From: Microthrixaceae bacterium | GTDB taxonomy: Bacteria; Actinomycetota; Acidimicrobiia; Acidimicrobiales; DATDAH01 | DNA length: 64,000 bases | Direction: 5' to 3' | Assembly (NCBI GenBank): GCA_020637195.1 | Contig: JACJWK010000011.1 | Coordinates: 57,710 to 121,709 of the forward strand | In this document: piece after piece, positions 15,661 to 24,900 of the stretch | Layout: each line of letters opens with the position of its first letter | How positions within the stretch are numbered: the first letter of the stretch is position 1 | Notes under the pieces: generated by a model | What the model saw: only the letters and a program-made list of their open reading frames with translations | What the model was told of the DNA's origin: nothing | The model's database searches: none | Made by a program: the position numbers and the translations under genes

Positions 15661-16470
15661 ATGATCGCCGACGAGGACGTCGAGGCGTTCTGGCGCGACG
15701 GGGTGGTGTGCCTGCGCGACGTCGTGCCCGCGGCCTGGCTGGCGCGCCTCGAGGCACCACTCGAGGCCACGCTGGCCTCGGGCCAGGCCGCCGACCTCGG
15801 CGTGCTGGCCGGCCCCGGCGAGGCGACCGGCCGCTTCGCCGCGGGCACGGACCACTGGCGCACCAGCGACGACCTCCGCGCCTTCGCGTCCGAGTCGCCG
15901 CTGCCCGGGCTCGCCGCCGCGCTCCTGCGCAGCGAGCACGTCTGGCTCTACGAGGACAGCGTGCTGGTGAAGGAGCCGGGCTCGTCGCTGCGCACCGAGT
16001 TCCACACCGACGCCGCCTACTTCCACGCCACCGGTGCCGCGATGGGCACGTTCTGGGTCCCGCTCGACCCGACCGACCAGGCGAACGGGACCCTGCGCTT
16101 CGTCACGGGCAGCCACCGGTGGCCGAAGGACTTCCGCCCGAACCTGTTCGTGACGACCGACCCGATCCCCGGGACCGAGGGCGACGTCGTCCCCGACGTC
16201 CTCGCCGACCCCGACCTCGCCGCCGCCGTCGTCAGCTTCGACCTGCGCCCCGGCGACGTCACCGTCCACCACGCCCGCACGCTGCACGGCGCCCCCGCGA
16301 ACACCACGGCGGACCGCCGGCGGCGGGCCCTGTCGGTGCGCTACTGCGGCGACGGCGTCACCTGGCAGCCCCGCCCGGGGCTGCCGCTGAGCGAGCACCA
16401 GGCGGCGCTGCCGGCGGGCGGCCCGCTCGGCCCACCGGCCTGCCTGCCCGTGTGGCCGCCCACGACGTGA
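15661..16470 (+). CDS. Phytanoyl-CoA dioxygenase (PhyH) family protein
   Basis: A 269-residue Fe(II)/2-oxoglutarate-dependent oxygenase-like protein. The metal-binding facial triad is visible as HTD in LRTEFHTDAAYFHATG and the distal His in TLHGAPANTT, with the 2-oxoglutarate Arg in RRRRALSVRYCGDG. The N-terminal EDVEAFWRDGVVCLRDVVP and the mid-region WVPLDPTDQANGTLRFVTGSH are classic for the family. PhyH proteins hydroxylate CoA esters or small molecules; the substrate is not evident. The gene stands alone, convergent with the lipase gene. Confidence 0.9.
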   Translation: MIADEDVEAFWRDGVVCLRDVVPAAWLARLEAPLEATLASGQAADLGVLAGPGEATGRFAAGTDHWRTSDDLRAFASESPLPGLAAALLRSEHVWLYEDSVLVKEPGSSLRTEFHTDAAYFHATGAAMGTFWVPLDPTDQANGTLRFVTGSHRWPKDFRPNLFVTTDPIPGTEGDVVPDVLADPDLAAAVVSFDLRPGDVTVHHARTLHGAPANTTADRRRRALSVRYCGDGVTWQPRPGLPLSEHQAALPAGGPLGPPACLPVWPPTT

Positions 16471-16495
16471 CCGGTCGCGGCTCGGGTGCGGGCGA

Positions 16496-18498
16496 TCAGA
16501 AGTCGTCGAGGCAGGTGCGGAGGTCGCCGAGCGAGCGGCGGGGCAGGTCGGGGATGCGGGTCAGGTGGGCCAGCGCGAGGCACTGGCCCAGGAACCGGTG
16601 GAGCACGTCGTCGTTGACGGCGTCGCGGACGCGCCGCCACACGCGCTCGCTGGCCGCCACGTCGCGCGGGTCGTCCTCGATCTCGCGCACCGCCTCGATC
16701 ACCTGGCGGACCGCGCCCGCCGCCAGCCGCCGCTGCCGGGCGCTCTTCGCCAGGAACGGGTACGCCTTGCGACGGCCCAGCACCCACTCGGCCAGCTCGA
16801 GGTAGGTGACCAGCGGCGCCTCGGTGCCGCGCAGCACGCGCTCGAGCGCGGCCGGGTCGCGCCGGAAGGCGGGGTGCCCGGCGAGCAGGGCACCGAGGGA
16901 CGGGTAGCTCGTCCAGGGCGCGCCGGGACCGCCGGGCTCGGTGCCCGCGGGGATGGCGGCGACGTCACCGCCCTCGGCGGCCACGGACTCCACGAGCGAG
17001 CGGCGGATCGTCTGCGGCGCGTGGAAGGCCTGGCGCACACCCGCCCTCGGCTCGCGGTCGCCGCGGTGCCAGAAGCGCCGCTTCGGGCGCAGGTCGCTCG
17101 GCGGCGGCAGGGCGTGCTCCCGACCCACGTGGACGCCGAAGCGCTCGAGCCGGCTCGACACGACCGGGTCGCCGGCGATCAGGTACCGATCGGCGTGGAC
17201 CGAGCCCTCGAGCGCGGCCCGGAACGACGCATCGCCGACCGTGGGCGCGCCGTAGGTGCGGAGGTGCACGTCGTCCCAGGGCCAGCTCCGCCACCCGGCC
17301 CGGCCGGCCGAGCGCGCCTCGGCCGCGCCGTCGGGCGCGGCCAGCACCATCGAGGCCGCGAAGTGCGTGGCCAGCGCGCCGCCGAGGCTGTGACCGCCGA
17401 CGTGGACCGCGCGCGGCGGGCCCGGGCGGTCGATCGCGTCCAGGCAGCGGGCGATGTTGGGCAGGGTGGCGGCGAGGCTCCGGGCGAAGCCCCGGCTCGA
17501 GCGGCCCGTGCCCGAGATCGCCGGATCCTCGACCTGGCGCCAGAGGTCCATGGCCGTCGTCCAGTCGGGGTTGCCCTGGCCGGCGAACAGGCCCCGGACC
17601 GCCGAGCGCACCACCCAGCCGCTGCGGCTGCCGCGGAAGACGACGTGGACGTCGTAGGCCTCGGGCTGGGCCTCGTCGCCGACGTCGCGCACCAGCACGT
17701 AGCCGAGGAAGCTCCCGTGCCCGCCACGCCGCCAGACCTGGCCGGTCAGCCCCTCGAAGCAGTAGAGCGTGTCCGGGCGCCCCGACGGGTCCGGCGCCCG
17801 CCAGACGGCGAGGGGCTCGTCCGAGCGGTAGGTGGCCACCCACACCGAGCCGATCCGGTCGGCGATCGGCGCCGGCGCGGCGAACGCCTCCCAGGTGCCC
17901 TGGCGCTCGGGCTTCACGAAGCAGGGGTGGATCGGGCCGAGCCGGCGCAGGTCGGTGAGGATCGGGTCGAGGTGCTTCGGCACCCGACGGTCGGCGAAGC
18001 GCTTGCGGGCCCGGGCCAGGAACGCGTCCCGCCGGCGGGTCCACGGTCGCGCCATCTGCTCGCTGTAGGGGTCCATGGGCCACAGCAGCGTCTGGGTGTA
18101 GAGCTGGTAGGCGAGGATGCAGAGGTCGAGGTGGTAGACGCGCTCGTCGTAGGGGGTCCCGCCCGTGGTCACGGCGCCCAGGGTGCCACCTCCGACGGCG
18201 CCGGTGTGGATGCCGGACACGAACGCCTCCTGGGCACCCTGCACCAGGCGCAGGCCGGCCTCGGGCCCGGCCTGGGCGGCCGCTTCGAGCGCGCCGGCCA
18301 GCGACCGCGACGCCTCCCCGCGGGCGTCGGCGGGGAGGGGGCCGAGGAACCGCTCGATGGCCGACCCGTACTGCGAGGCCGCCACGCTGCCGCCGCCAAC
18401 ACCACGGCGGCCACGATGGCGGCGACCAGGGTCTCGGGGCTCGTCCAGCCGCTGTCGGGCGCCTCGATGAGCGCGTCGACGATGCCGGCGAGGCCCAC
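16496..18498 (-). pseudogene. Membrane-anchored class-3 lipase-like hydrolase, frameshifted near the N-terminus
   Basis: The main frame encodes about 620 residues of an alpha/beta hydrolase of the lipase class 3 type: DVHVVFRGSRSGWVVRSAVRG, the nucleophile elbow VHVGGHSLGGALATHF (GHSLG), VHLRTYGAPTVGDASFRA and GDPVVSSRL with a later HAPQ. Upstream of about 18390 the coding continues in another frame as VGLAGIVDALIEAPDSG and TLVAAIVAAVVLAAA, two hydrophobic helices. One extra G on the plus strand near 18389 would join them to SVAASQYGSAIERFL. The true start is unresolved: coding character extends about 16 codons further (ARLDLGSGLSI) without an ATG or GTG, so 18498 is a minimum. It follows the TIR/beta-helix gene closely on the same strand and may work with it. 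Confidence 0.7.
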
Positions 18499-18572
18499 GA
18501 TCGACAGGCCGGAGCCGAGGTCGAGGCGGGCTGCGCGAGGGCCTCGACTTCTGACCGCCGGCGGTCCCGGCG

Positions 18573-20774
18573 CTACGAGCGCGGGACCGACCAGGGCGCA
18601 CCGTCGACGGTGCAGCGCTCGAAGCGGGGCAGGAAGTCGCCGGACAGGTCGACCCCCTGGTGGCGGGTCCGCTCGATGACGCAGTCCTCGAAGCGACTCC
18701 GGCCGCTCAAGGCGGCCACCCGCACGCCGTTGGCCCCCCGGACGCCGGCCAGGAAGCCGCCCGCCACCCCCTTCGGGGCGATGTCGTGGATGTGGGCGCG
18801 AAGGACCACGGGCCCGCAGTCCTCGCCGACCCGGATGCCCGAGCCCGCGGTGTGGTCGATCTCGCAGTCCTCGTAGGTGCCGGTGGCACCGCCGGCGATC
18901 CACAGGCCGTCGTCCCGCACGTGGTGGAGGTGCACGCGCCGCACGCGGGGGTCGGCCTTGCCGCCGACGTGGAACGCCTCACCGCCGCAGCCGGTGACCT
19001 CGCCGTCCTCGAACGTGCCGCGCGACGCACCGTTGACCACGACCCCCTGCTTCTTGCCTCCCCGCACCACGAAGCGGCGCAGCGTCGGGTCGGCGCCCGA
19101 GGTCACGCCGATCCCCGCCACCGCGTTGTCGTTCGCCGAAGCCACCGCGACGTCGTCGTACACGCCGCCCGCCGAGGTCACGAGCAGGCCGTGGTGGACC
19201 GTGCAGCGCACGTCGGCGCCCTCGAAGGTCGGCTCGGCACCGCCGTCGACCCCGATCGCGGCCAAGGTCGCGCCGGCGAGCGTCGAGCGCCGGAACGTCG
19301 GGCGGGCGCCGCCGGTGACGTAGACGGCGTGCTTGGCCGCCTGGCGCACCACCAGGCCCTCGAAGACCGGCTCGCTCTCGCGGCCCACCCCGACGCCGTT
19401 GGCGGTGCTCGCCACCACCTCGCAGTCCGAGAAGTGGCCCCGGCCGCCGTCGGTGACCGCGATGGCGACCACCGCCCCCGTCACCCGGGCGCGGCGCACC
19501 GCGGGGTCGGCGCCGTCCGTGACCAGGAAGCCCTTGTCGGCCGGACCCGACACGACGACGTCCTCGTAGGTGCCGCCCGCGTCCCACACCGCCACCGCAG
19601 CGATGCCGGGCTCGGCCACCTCGCACCGCCGCACCACCGGCGCGGCCCCGTCCTCCACGAAGATCCCGGAGTCACGACAGCCCACGACCCGGAGCGCCTC
19701 GAGCGTGCCCCGGCCGCGGTCCTGCACGACGACGCCCCGGGCGCCGCCACGGACCGTGCCGCCGTGCACCACGGGATCGGCGGCCCCGCTCACGACGACC
19801 CCGACCGCGGTGGCGTCGATCGCCAGGTCGTCGAACCGCCCGGTGGCGCCGTCGCTCGCCCGGACGCCCGTCTCCACCCCGGTGGCGCGACAGCCGCGCA
19901 CGACGGGATCGGCGTCGGGGCCCCGCACGCTGATCCCGATCGAGCCCTCGTGGTCCCGGGCGGAGACCGCGCACTCCTCGACGATCGGCCGACCGCCGGT
20001 GACCTCGATGCACACCGCGTCCCGCTCGGCGGTGCACACCACCGACAGACCGCTCACCCGCGCCCGGTCGGCGTCGATCGACAGCGCCGGCGACTCGGCC
20101 ACCTCCAGCACGACTTCCTGGTCGCCGTCGGGCTGGCCGACGAGCTGCACCTGGCGGTCGATCACCACGGGGTCCACGTAGTGGCCCGGGCGCACGTAGA
20201 CGGTCGAACCGGGGGGCACCGCGGCGATGGCCTCGGCGATCCCGAGGTGGTCGGCGTCGCCGTGCTCGGCGACCGTGACCACGCGGGGCTCGTCGGCGTC
20301 ACCGCCCCCGTCGGGCCGGACGCCCCGGATCAGACCGAGGATGTCCTCGATGAGCAGCGGGACGTGACGGGCGAACCCCTTGCGGGGCAGCGGTTGGGCC
20401 TCGAGCTGGCCGAGCCGCTTCAGGTTCCGCGGCAGTCGCTCCGCATCCAACGGCTCGGCCCCGTCCACCAGCGTCACGAAGATGGGCATCTTCCGCCGGA
20501 GCGCGGCGACGACCTCCTGGCGGTGCACGTCCGGCGTGCGGGCCTTCGCCCGCTTCTCGAGCTCGTCGACCCAGGTGGGGCCGACCACGAGCACCATCGC
20601 CTCGGACTCCGCGAGGGTGGCGTCGATCCGCTCCTTCCAGTTGTCGCCCCGGTGCAGGCTCTCGCCGTCGTAGAAGACGTTGGCCTCCCCGAACTCGTCG
20701 ACGAGCGCATCTCGGATCCTCGCGGCGGGCCACTCCGTGTCGGCGACGCGGTAGCTGACGAAGATCCTCCCCAT
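18573..20774 (-). CDS. TIR domain fused to a right-handed parallel beta-helix
   Basis: A 733-residue two-part protein. Residues 1-148 form a TIR domain: RIFVSYRVADTEWPAARI, EANVFYDGESLHRGDNW, MVLVVGPTWVDEL and DVHRQEVVAALRRKMPIFVT. E87 in HRQEVVAAL aligns by eye with the catalytic glutamate of SARM1 and bacterial TIR NADases. After a Gly/Asp linker (150-165), AIAAVPPGSTVYVRPGHYVDP opens a pectate-lyase-like beta-helix. About twenty coils of 22-24 residues follow, with recurring patterns such as GVxVxxGAxPxxxxxxV and ATGxYEDCEI. There is no signal peptide, so it should be cytoplasmic. The ATG at 20774 has GGGAGG about 9 nt upstream. The lipase-like gene follows on the same strand. NAD cleavage or polymerisation-based signalling triggered through the helix is inferred. 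Confidence 0.9.
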   Translation of the reverse strand: MGRIFVSYRVADTEWPAARIRDALVDEFGEANVFYDGESLHRGDNWKERIDATLAESEAMVLVVGPTWVDELEKRAKARTPDVHRQEVVAALRRKMPIFVTLVDGAEPLDAERLPRNLKRLGQLEAQPLPRKGFARHVPLLIEDILGLIRGVRPDGGGDADEPRVVTVAEHGDADHLGIAEAIAAVPPGSTVYVRPGHYVDPVVIDRQVQLVGQPDGDQEVVLEVAESPALSIDADRARVSGLSVVCTAERDAVCIEVTGGRPIVEECAVSARDHEGSIGISVRGPDADPVVRGCRATGVETGVRASDGATGRFDDLAIDATAVGVVVSGAADPVVHGGTVRGGARGVVVQDRGRGTLEALRVVGCRDSGIFVEDGAAPVVRRCEVAEPGIAAVAVWDAGGTYEDVVVSGPADKGFLVTDGADPAVRRARVTGAVVAIAVTDGGRGHFSDCEVVASTANGVGVGRESEPVFEGLVVRQAAKHAVYVTGGARPTFRRSTLAGATLAAIGVDGGAEPTFEGADVRCTVHHGLLVTSAGGVYDDVAVASANDNAVAGIGVTSGADPTLRRFVVRGGKKQGVVVNGASRGTFEDGEVTGCGGEAFHVGGKADPRVRRVHLHHVRDDGLWIAGGATGTYEDCEIDHTAGSGIRVGEDCGPVVLRAHIHDIAPKGVAGGFLAGVRGANGVRVAALSGRSRFEDCVIERTRHQGVDLSGDFLPRFERCTVDGAPWSVPRS

Positions 20775-20826
20775 GCGCGCGAGCCTCCCACCCGGCTGCC
20801 CCGCGGACGCGCGGCGTGCGGAGCCG

Positions 20827-20832
20827 ACGATA
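20827..20832 (-). promoter_or_regulatory. Putative -10 (TATCGT) for the TIR/beta-helix gene
   Basis: TATCGT on the minus strand, in the 75-bp gap after the P450 stop, would give a leader of about 46 nt carrying the GGGAGG site. No clear -35. Confidence 0.35.
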
Positions 20833-20849
20833 CTGCGCGCCCGCCGCCG

Positions 20850-22121
20850 TCAGCGGAGCGTGTAGCGCACGGGAAGGTGCTTCACGCCGCTGACGAAGTG
20901 GGCCGACTGCCACTGCGGCTCGCCGTCGAGCTCGATGGTGTCGACCCGTTCGAGCACCTTGGTCAACAGGGTGCGCACCTCGCGTCGCGCCACCTGGGCA
21001 CCGAGGCAGTAGTGCATGCCGAGGCCGAACGAGAGGGTCTTGTCGGCGTCGGTCCGGGTCACGTCGAAGCGCATCGGGTCGGCGAACACCTCCGCGTCGC
21101 GGTTGGCCGACGGGTACGACGTGAGCACCACGTCGCCCTTCGCGATCCTCGTGCCCCGCAGCTCGGTGTCCTCTTGCACCCACCGGAAGAAGCTGCGGAC
21201 CGGACTGGTCCAGCGGATCATCTCCTCGGCGGCGTTCGCGGCCAGGTCGGGCTGCTCCTGGACCAGCCGGAGCTGGTCGGGGTGGCGCAGCAGCTGCTCC
21301 ATGCCGCCCGCGAACGCGTGCGACGTGGTGTCGTGGCCGGCGGTGGCGACGATGATGTAGTACCAGAGCAGCTCGGTCTCTCCCAGGGGGCCGCCGTCGA
21401 CGGTGCCGTTGGCGAGGACGGTGGCCAGGTCGTCGGTCGGCTGGCGGCGCCGGTCCTCGGTGAGCGCGTTGAAGTACTCGGTGAACGTGCTCAGGGTGTC
21501 GGCGAGGAACGCCATGGGGTCGGAGAAGTCGCCGAGGTACTCGGGGTCGCCGGCGCCGAAGATGCCCTGGGTGAGCCGCAGCATCAGGGCCTCGTCCTGC
21601 TCGGGCACGCCGAAGATGCTCATGATCACGTGCAACGTGAACGGCACCGCGAGGTCCTGGGCGAGGTCGCACCGGCCCCCGAGGTCGCGCAGGCGGTCGG
21701 CGTACTCGTCGGCGATGGCGTCGATCGCGGGCTGGAGCCGGCGGACCGCCGCGGGTTTGAACCAGTCGTTGGTGACCTGCCGGTACTTCTGGTGCTCCTC
21801 GCCGTGGATGTGCACGAGGGTGCGGGGCAGCTCGAACCCCATGGCCTGGAGCAGGTCGTAGGTAGCGTCGGGGCCGGGGGCGGACTTCTCGGTGTTCCAG
21901 TAGACGTCGGAGCGCCGTGACACCTCGAACACCTCGGGGTGGGTGGTCACCGCCCAGAACGCGGGCCAGCCGTCGGCCTCGACCCGCAGGATCGGCTCGT
22001 CCCGGCGGATCTCGGCGGCGACCTCGTGCCAGTCGTCCATGTCCTCGAACCGCGACGGGGTGATGAAGATGGCGCCGCGGGGGTCGGAGCGCAGGGTGGG
22101 CGCAGGCGCGAAGTCGGACAT
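20850..22121 (-). CDS. Cytochrome P450
   Basis: A 423-residue soluble bacterial P450. The oxygen-activation I-helix reads AGHDTTS (261-267), the K-helix ExxR is EEMIR (299-303), and the heme loop is FGLGMHYCLGAQVARRE with the thiolate Cys372. The N-terminal half (DMDDWHEVAAEIRRDEPI, WAVTTHPEVFEVSR) and HxxExH-like HIHGEEHQKYRQ resemble actinobacterial CYP125/CYP142-type enzymes that hydroxylate steroid or fatty-acid chains; that subfamily call is tentative. No ferredoxin gene is adjacent. ATG 22121 is preceded by GAGGAGG. It is divergent from the esterase lipoprotein gene. Confidence 0.93.
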   Translation of the reverse strand: MSDFAPAPTLRSDPRGAIFITPSRFEDMDDWHEVAAEIRRDEPILRVEADGWPAFWAVTTHPEVFEVSRRSDVYWNTEKSAPGPDATYDLLQAMGFELPRTLVHIHGEEHQKYRQVTNDWFKPAAVRRLQPAIDAIADEYADRLRDLGGRCDLAQDLAVPFTLHVIMSIFGVPEQDEALMLRLTQGIFGAGDPEYLGDFSDPMAFLADTLSTFTEYFNALTEDRRRQPTDDLATVLANGTVDGGPLGETELLWYYIIVATAGHDTTSHAFAGGMEQLLRHPDQLRLVQEQPDLAANAAEEMIRWTSPVRSFFRWVQEDTELRGTRIAKGDVVLTSYPSANRDAEVFADPMRFDVTRTDADKTLSFGLGMHYCLGAQVARREVRTLLTKVLERVDTIELDGEPQWQSAHFVSGVKHLPVRYTLR

Positions 22122-22146
22122 GGCGGCCTCCTCGGGTGGGAGACCG

Positions 22147-22152
22147 ATGGTA
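22147..22152 (-). promoter_or_regulatory. Putative -10 (TACCAT) for the P450 gene
   Basis: TACCAT on the minus strand would start transcription about 20 nt before the P450 ATG, just upstream of GAGGAGG. Confidence 0.35.
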
Positions 22153-22201
22153 CGCGAGCGAACGGTCGGCCCGGCCCGTCGGGGCGCGCTACAACGGAGG
22201 C

Positions 22202-23257
22202 GTGCCCCGGATGATCGACAGGGCGGCTGCGGCCGCGGGAGCGGGGCTGCTCGTCCTCGCCGCCGTGGCGTGCTCGTCCGCCGACGAGGGCGCCACGGCG
22301 CCCGAGGACGCGCCGGCGGCGGCCTCGCCCACCACCTCGGTGCCCGCGGGGCCCGAACCGTCGGAGGGGTGCGGCGCCGCCCCCGTGGCCGCGCCCGGCA
22401 CCACCGACGAGACCATCACGGTGGACGGCAACGAGGGCCGGTACCAGCTCATCGTGCCCGAGGGCTACGACGGCACCACGCCGCTCCCCCTCGTGTTCGG
22501 GCTGCACGCGCTGACGGTCAGCTACACCTTCGTGCCGGCGGGCGCCGGCTTCGCCGACATGGCCGAGGACTACGACTTCATCGGCGTGTCGCCGTCGAAC
22601 CTCGTGGACGGCGGCACGTTCTTCTGGATGGCGGCGCCGGTCGAGGACAACCCCGACGTGGCGTTCATGGAGGCCCTGCTCGACGAGCTCGAGGCCGGGC
22701 TCTGCATCGACACCACCCAGGTCTTCTCCACCGGCCAGTCGAACGGCGCCCAGATGTCGTCGGTGCTCGCGTGCCAGGTGTCGGACCGGATCACCGCCGT
22801 GGCCCCGATCGCCGGCGTCGAGTTCCCCGCCGAGGAGGGGGTCTGCGACGACCGCCCCGTCCCGGTCATGGCCTTCCACGGCACGGCCGACCCCATCGTC
22901 ACCTACGAGGGCGGGGGCCTCAACGCGGCCACCATCGCCGACATGCACTACTGGAAGGGCGACGTGCCCGCCGACGTGCCCGCGCACGACGGCGTGGACG
23001 CGGCCATGGACAACTGGGCGGCCCACAACGGGTGCGAGCCCGGCCGTCAGGAGGAGCGGGTCTCCGACGAGGTCGTGCGCGCCACGTGGGAGGGGTGCGA
23101 GGCCGAGACGGTGCTCTACGTCGTCGAGGGCGGCGGCCACACCTGGCCGGGGCGCCCCACCCCGGGCTTCGAGGAGCAGTTCGGCCCCACCACGATGGAC
23201 ATCGAGGCCACGCCGCTGATGTTCGAGTTCTTCCTCGGCCCCGCGGACTCGGCCTGA
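22202..23257 (+). CDS. Lipoprotein esterase, polyhydroxybutyrate depolymerase-like (LpqC family)
   Basis: A 351-residue alpha/beta hydrolase exported as a lipoprotein: the N-terminus AAAAAGAGLLVLAAVACSS carries a lipobox ending at Cys. A Thr/Pro/Ala linker (ATAPEDAPAAASPTTSVPAG) precedes the catalytic domain. The nucleophile elbow is STGQSNGAQMSS, the acid lies in MAFHGTADPIVTYEG, and the histidine in VEGGGHTWPG; all match the Esterase_phd/PHB depolymerase family. It should hydrolyse extracellular esters, possibly short polyesters or feruloyl-type esters. GTG 22202 follows CAACGGAGG; a -10-like TACAAC lies 6 nt upstream. Confidence 0.87.
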   Translation: MPRMIDRAAAAAGAGLLVLAAVACSSADEGATAPEDAPAAASPTTSVPAGPEPSEGCGAAPVAAPGTTDETITVDGNEGRYQLIVPEGYDGTTPLPLVFGLHALTVSYTFVPAGAGFADMAEDYDFIGVSPSNLVDGGTFFWMAAPVEDNPDVAFMEALLDELEAGLCIDTTQVFSTGQSNGAQMSSVLACQVSDRITAVAPIAGVEFPAEEGVCDDRPVPVMAFHGTADPIVTYEGGGLNAATIADMHYWKGDVPADVPAHDGVDAAMDNWAAHNGCEPGRQEERVSDEVVRATWEGCEAETVLYVVEGGGHTWPGRPTPGFEEQFGPTTMDIEATPLMFEFFLGPADSA

Positions 23258-23324
23258 TCCACTCGTCCCGGCGTCCGCCGCACGCGCCGACCGGGCACGG
23301 GTGTCGTCGGATCGTCGGGCCCGC

Positions 23325-23951
23325 TCAGCCGGGCGGCGGCGCGTCGAGGACGCCGTCGACCAGGGCGTGGATGGTGGCGAGCAGGCGCTCGCCGGCGCGG
23401 TGGTCGGGGGCGGCCATGTCGTCGATGACCAGCCCCTGGATGGCCAGCACGACCAGGTCGACCAGGCCCGCGAGCGCGTCGGCGTCGCCCAGGTCGTCGG
23501 GCAGCGCCAGCCGCGACAGCCCGTGCAGCCGGGCCACGTGGTCGCGCACGACCGGCTCGAGGCTCGCTCGCAGGGTCGGGTCGGTGCGGGCCACCGTGTA
23601 GAGCTCGAACGCGGCGCCGATGCGCACGTCGTGCATCTGGCGCCACAGCAGGTCGACGGCCAGGTGGGCACTGCGCTCGGCGGGCGCGACCGCGGACAGC
23701 TCGCGCTCCCAGTCGTCGCGGAGCGCGGCGAACAGGTGCTCGATGGTGGCCGTCCAGAGGTCGGCCTTGGTCGGGAAGTGCTTGAACAGCGCACCCTGGC
23801 TGGTGCCGGCCCGCCGCACCACCTCGGTGGTGGTGAACCCGGCCACGCCGACCTCGACGAGCGTCTCGAGCGCCGCCTCGAGCAGGGCCGCGCGCGTCGC
23901 CGCCCGTCGCTGCTCCTGGGTGCGGCGGGGCGCCGGAGCGGCAGGGGTCAC
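23325..23951 (-). CDS. TetR-family transcriptional regulator
   Basis: A 208-residue TetR-type repressor. The N-terminal helix-turn-helix is clear (RAALLEAALETLVEVGVAGF, TTTEVVRRAGTSQGALFKHFP). The C-terminal ligand domain (ELSAVAPAERSAHLAVDLLW onward) is not specific enough to name a ligand. The GTG at 23951 lies 7 bp after the stop of the sterol-desaturase gene, so the two form one operon. The palindrome in the promoter of that operon (24880-24909) is the likely binding site, which would make the regulator autoregulatory; this is an inference from position and symmetry. Confidence 0.88.
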   Translation of the reverse strand: MTPAAPAPRRTQEQRRAATRAALLEAALETLVEVGVAGFTTTEVVRRAGTSQGALFKHFPTKADLWTATIEHLFAALRDDWERELSAVAPAERSAHLAVDLLWRQMHDVRIGAAFELYTVARTDPTLRASLEPVVRDHVARLHGLSRLALPDDLGDADALAGLVDLVVLAIQGLVIDDMAAPDHRAGERLLATIHALVDGVLDAPPPG

Positions 23952-23958
23952 CGCCCGA

Positions 23959-24864
23959 TCATGCCGCCTGCGTCGTCTCCTCGGGCGCGACCGCGAGCCG
24001 GGAGGCCGTGCCGGGCACCGCCACCGGCGAGGGTGCCGGGCGCCAGCCCGGACGGCCCACCACGTGCCCGAGCCGCGCCCGCCACGTCCGGGCCGCCCGC
24101 ACGTCGCGGGCGATCGCGGCGTACTCGTGGAAGGCGATGACCCGCAGGTCGAACGAGCCGATGTCGGTGGTCAGCCCGTAGACCACCCGCTCCTCCTCGC
24201 GCTGGAACGTCCCGAAGAGGCGGTCCCACACGATCAGGACCCCACCGTGGTTGCGGTCCAGGTAGCGGGGGTTCGACCCGTGGTGGACCCGGTGGTGCGA
24301 CGGGGTGTTGAAGACCGCCTCGAACCAGGCCGGCATCCGGTCGATCGCCTCGGTGTGGATCCAGTACTGGTAGGCCAGGTTGAGGCCGCCGGCCACGAAG
24401 ATCAGCCAGGGCTCGACGCCCACCAGGCCCAGCAGCGGGAAGGTCACGACGGTGAGGAAGGGGGTCCAGGGCTGGCGCAGCGCGGTCGAGAGGTTGTAGC
24501 GCTCGCTCGAGTGGTGGTTGACGTGACCCGCCCAGAAGAAGCGGACCTCGTGCTCCCAGCGGTGGGTCCAGTAGTAGAGGAGGTCCCAGCCGACCATGGC
24601 CACGAGCCAGGCCACGCCGGCGTTGGGGAGGTCGACCAGCCGGGCCCGGAAGCACAGATCGGCGAGCACGGCCGCCGCCGCGGCGTAGGGGACCCCCACG
24701 ACGAGCGAGCCCGCCCCCATCGCGAGGCTGGCGACGGTGTCGCGGCGCTCGTAGCCGACCACGTCGGCGCCGGCACGGCGGCGCCGGGGCAGGGACGCGG
24801 CCTCGGCGGCGATGCCCCCGAGGTAGACCGGGATCGAGACCAACAGGACGACCAGGTGCTCCAT
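23959..24864 (-). CDS. Sterol desaturase / fatty-acid hydroxylase family membrane protein
   Basis: A 301-residue integral membrane di-iron oxygenase. The histidine boxes of the family are present: HRWEH, then WAGHVNHHSSERYNLSTALRQ, and SHHRVHHGSNPRYLDRNHGG, followed by VLIVWDRLFGTFQREEE. About four hydrophobic segments are seen (HLVVLLVSIPVYLGGIAAEA at the N-terminus, MGAGSLVVGVPYAAAAAVLA, AWLVAMVGWDLLYYW, VVTFPLLGLVGVEPWLIFVAG). The likely reaction is O2-dependent desaturation or hydroxylation of a sterol-like or fatty-acyl lipid. ATG 24864 has a leaderless-type TACCGT 7 nt upstream. It forms an operon with the TetR gene. Confidence 0.9.
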   Translation of the reverse strand: MEHLVVLLVSIPVYLGGIAAEAASLPRRRRAGADVVGYERRDTVASLAMGAGSLVVGVPYAAAAAVLADLCFRARLVDLPNAGVAWLVAMVGWDLLYYWTHRWEHEVRFFWAGHVNHHSSERYNLSTALRQPWTPFLTVVTFPLLGLVGVEPWLIFVAGGLNLAYQYWIHTEAIDRMPAWFEAVFNTPSHHRVHHGSNPRYLDRNHGGVLIVWDRLFGTFQREEERVVYGLTTDIGSFDLRVIAFHEYAAIARDVRAARTWRARLGHVVGRPGWRPAPSPVAVPGTASRLAVAPEETTQAA

Positions 24865-24871
24865 GGGGAGC

Positions 24872-24900
24872 ACGGTACTACTTAGAAAGTGACTTGTCAC
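24872..24900 (-). promoter_or_regulatory. Promoter of the sterol-desaturase/TetR operon (-35 GTGACA, -10 TACCGT)
   Basis: On the minus strand GTGACA (24900-24895) is followed after 17 nt by TACCGT (24877-24872), which ends 7 nt before the ATG. The mRNA would be leaderless. The -35 lies inside the palindrome at 24880-24909. Confidence 0.6.

Noticed and set aside
13387..16398. 1003-codon open frame on the minus strand
   Set aside because: Opposes DUF1269, DUF445 and PhyH genes, all of which have family signatures.
18660..21920. 1086-codon open frame on the plus strand opposite the TIR/beta-helix and P450 genes
   Set aside because: Mirror image of two well-supported genes; composition typical of antisense frames at high GC.
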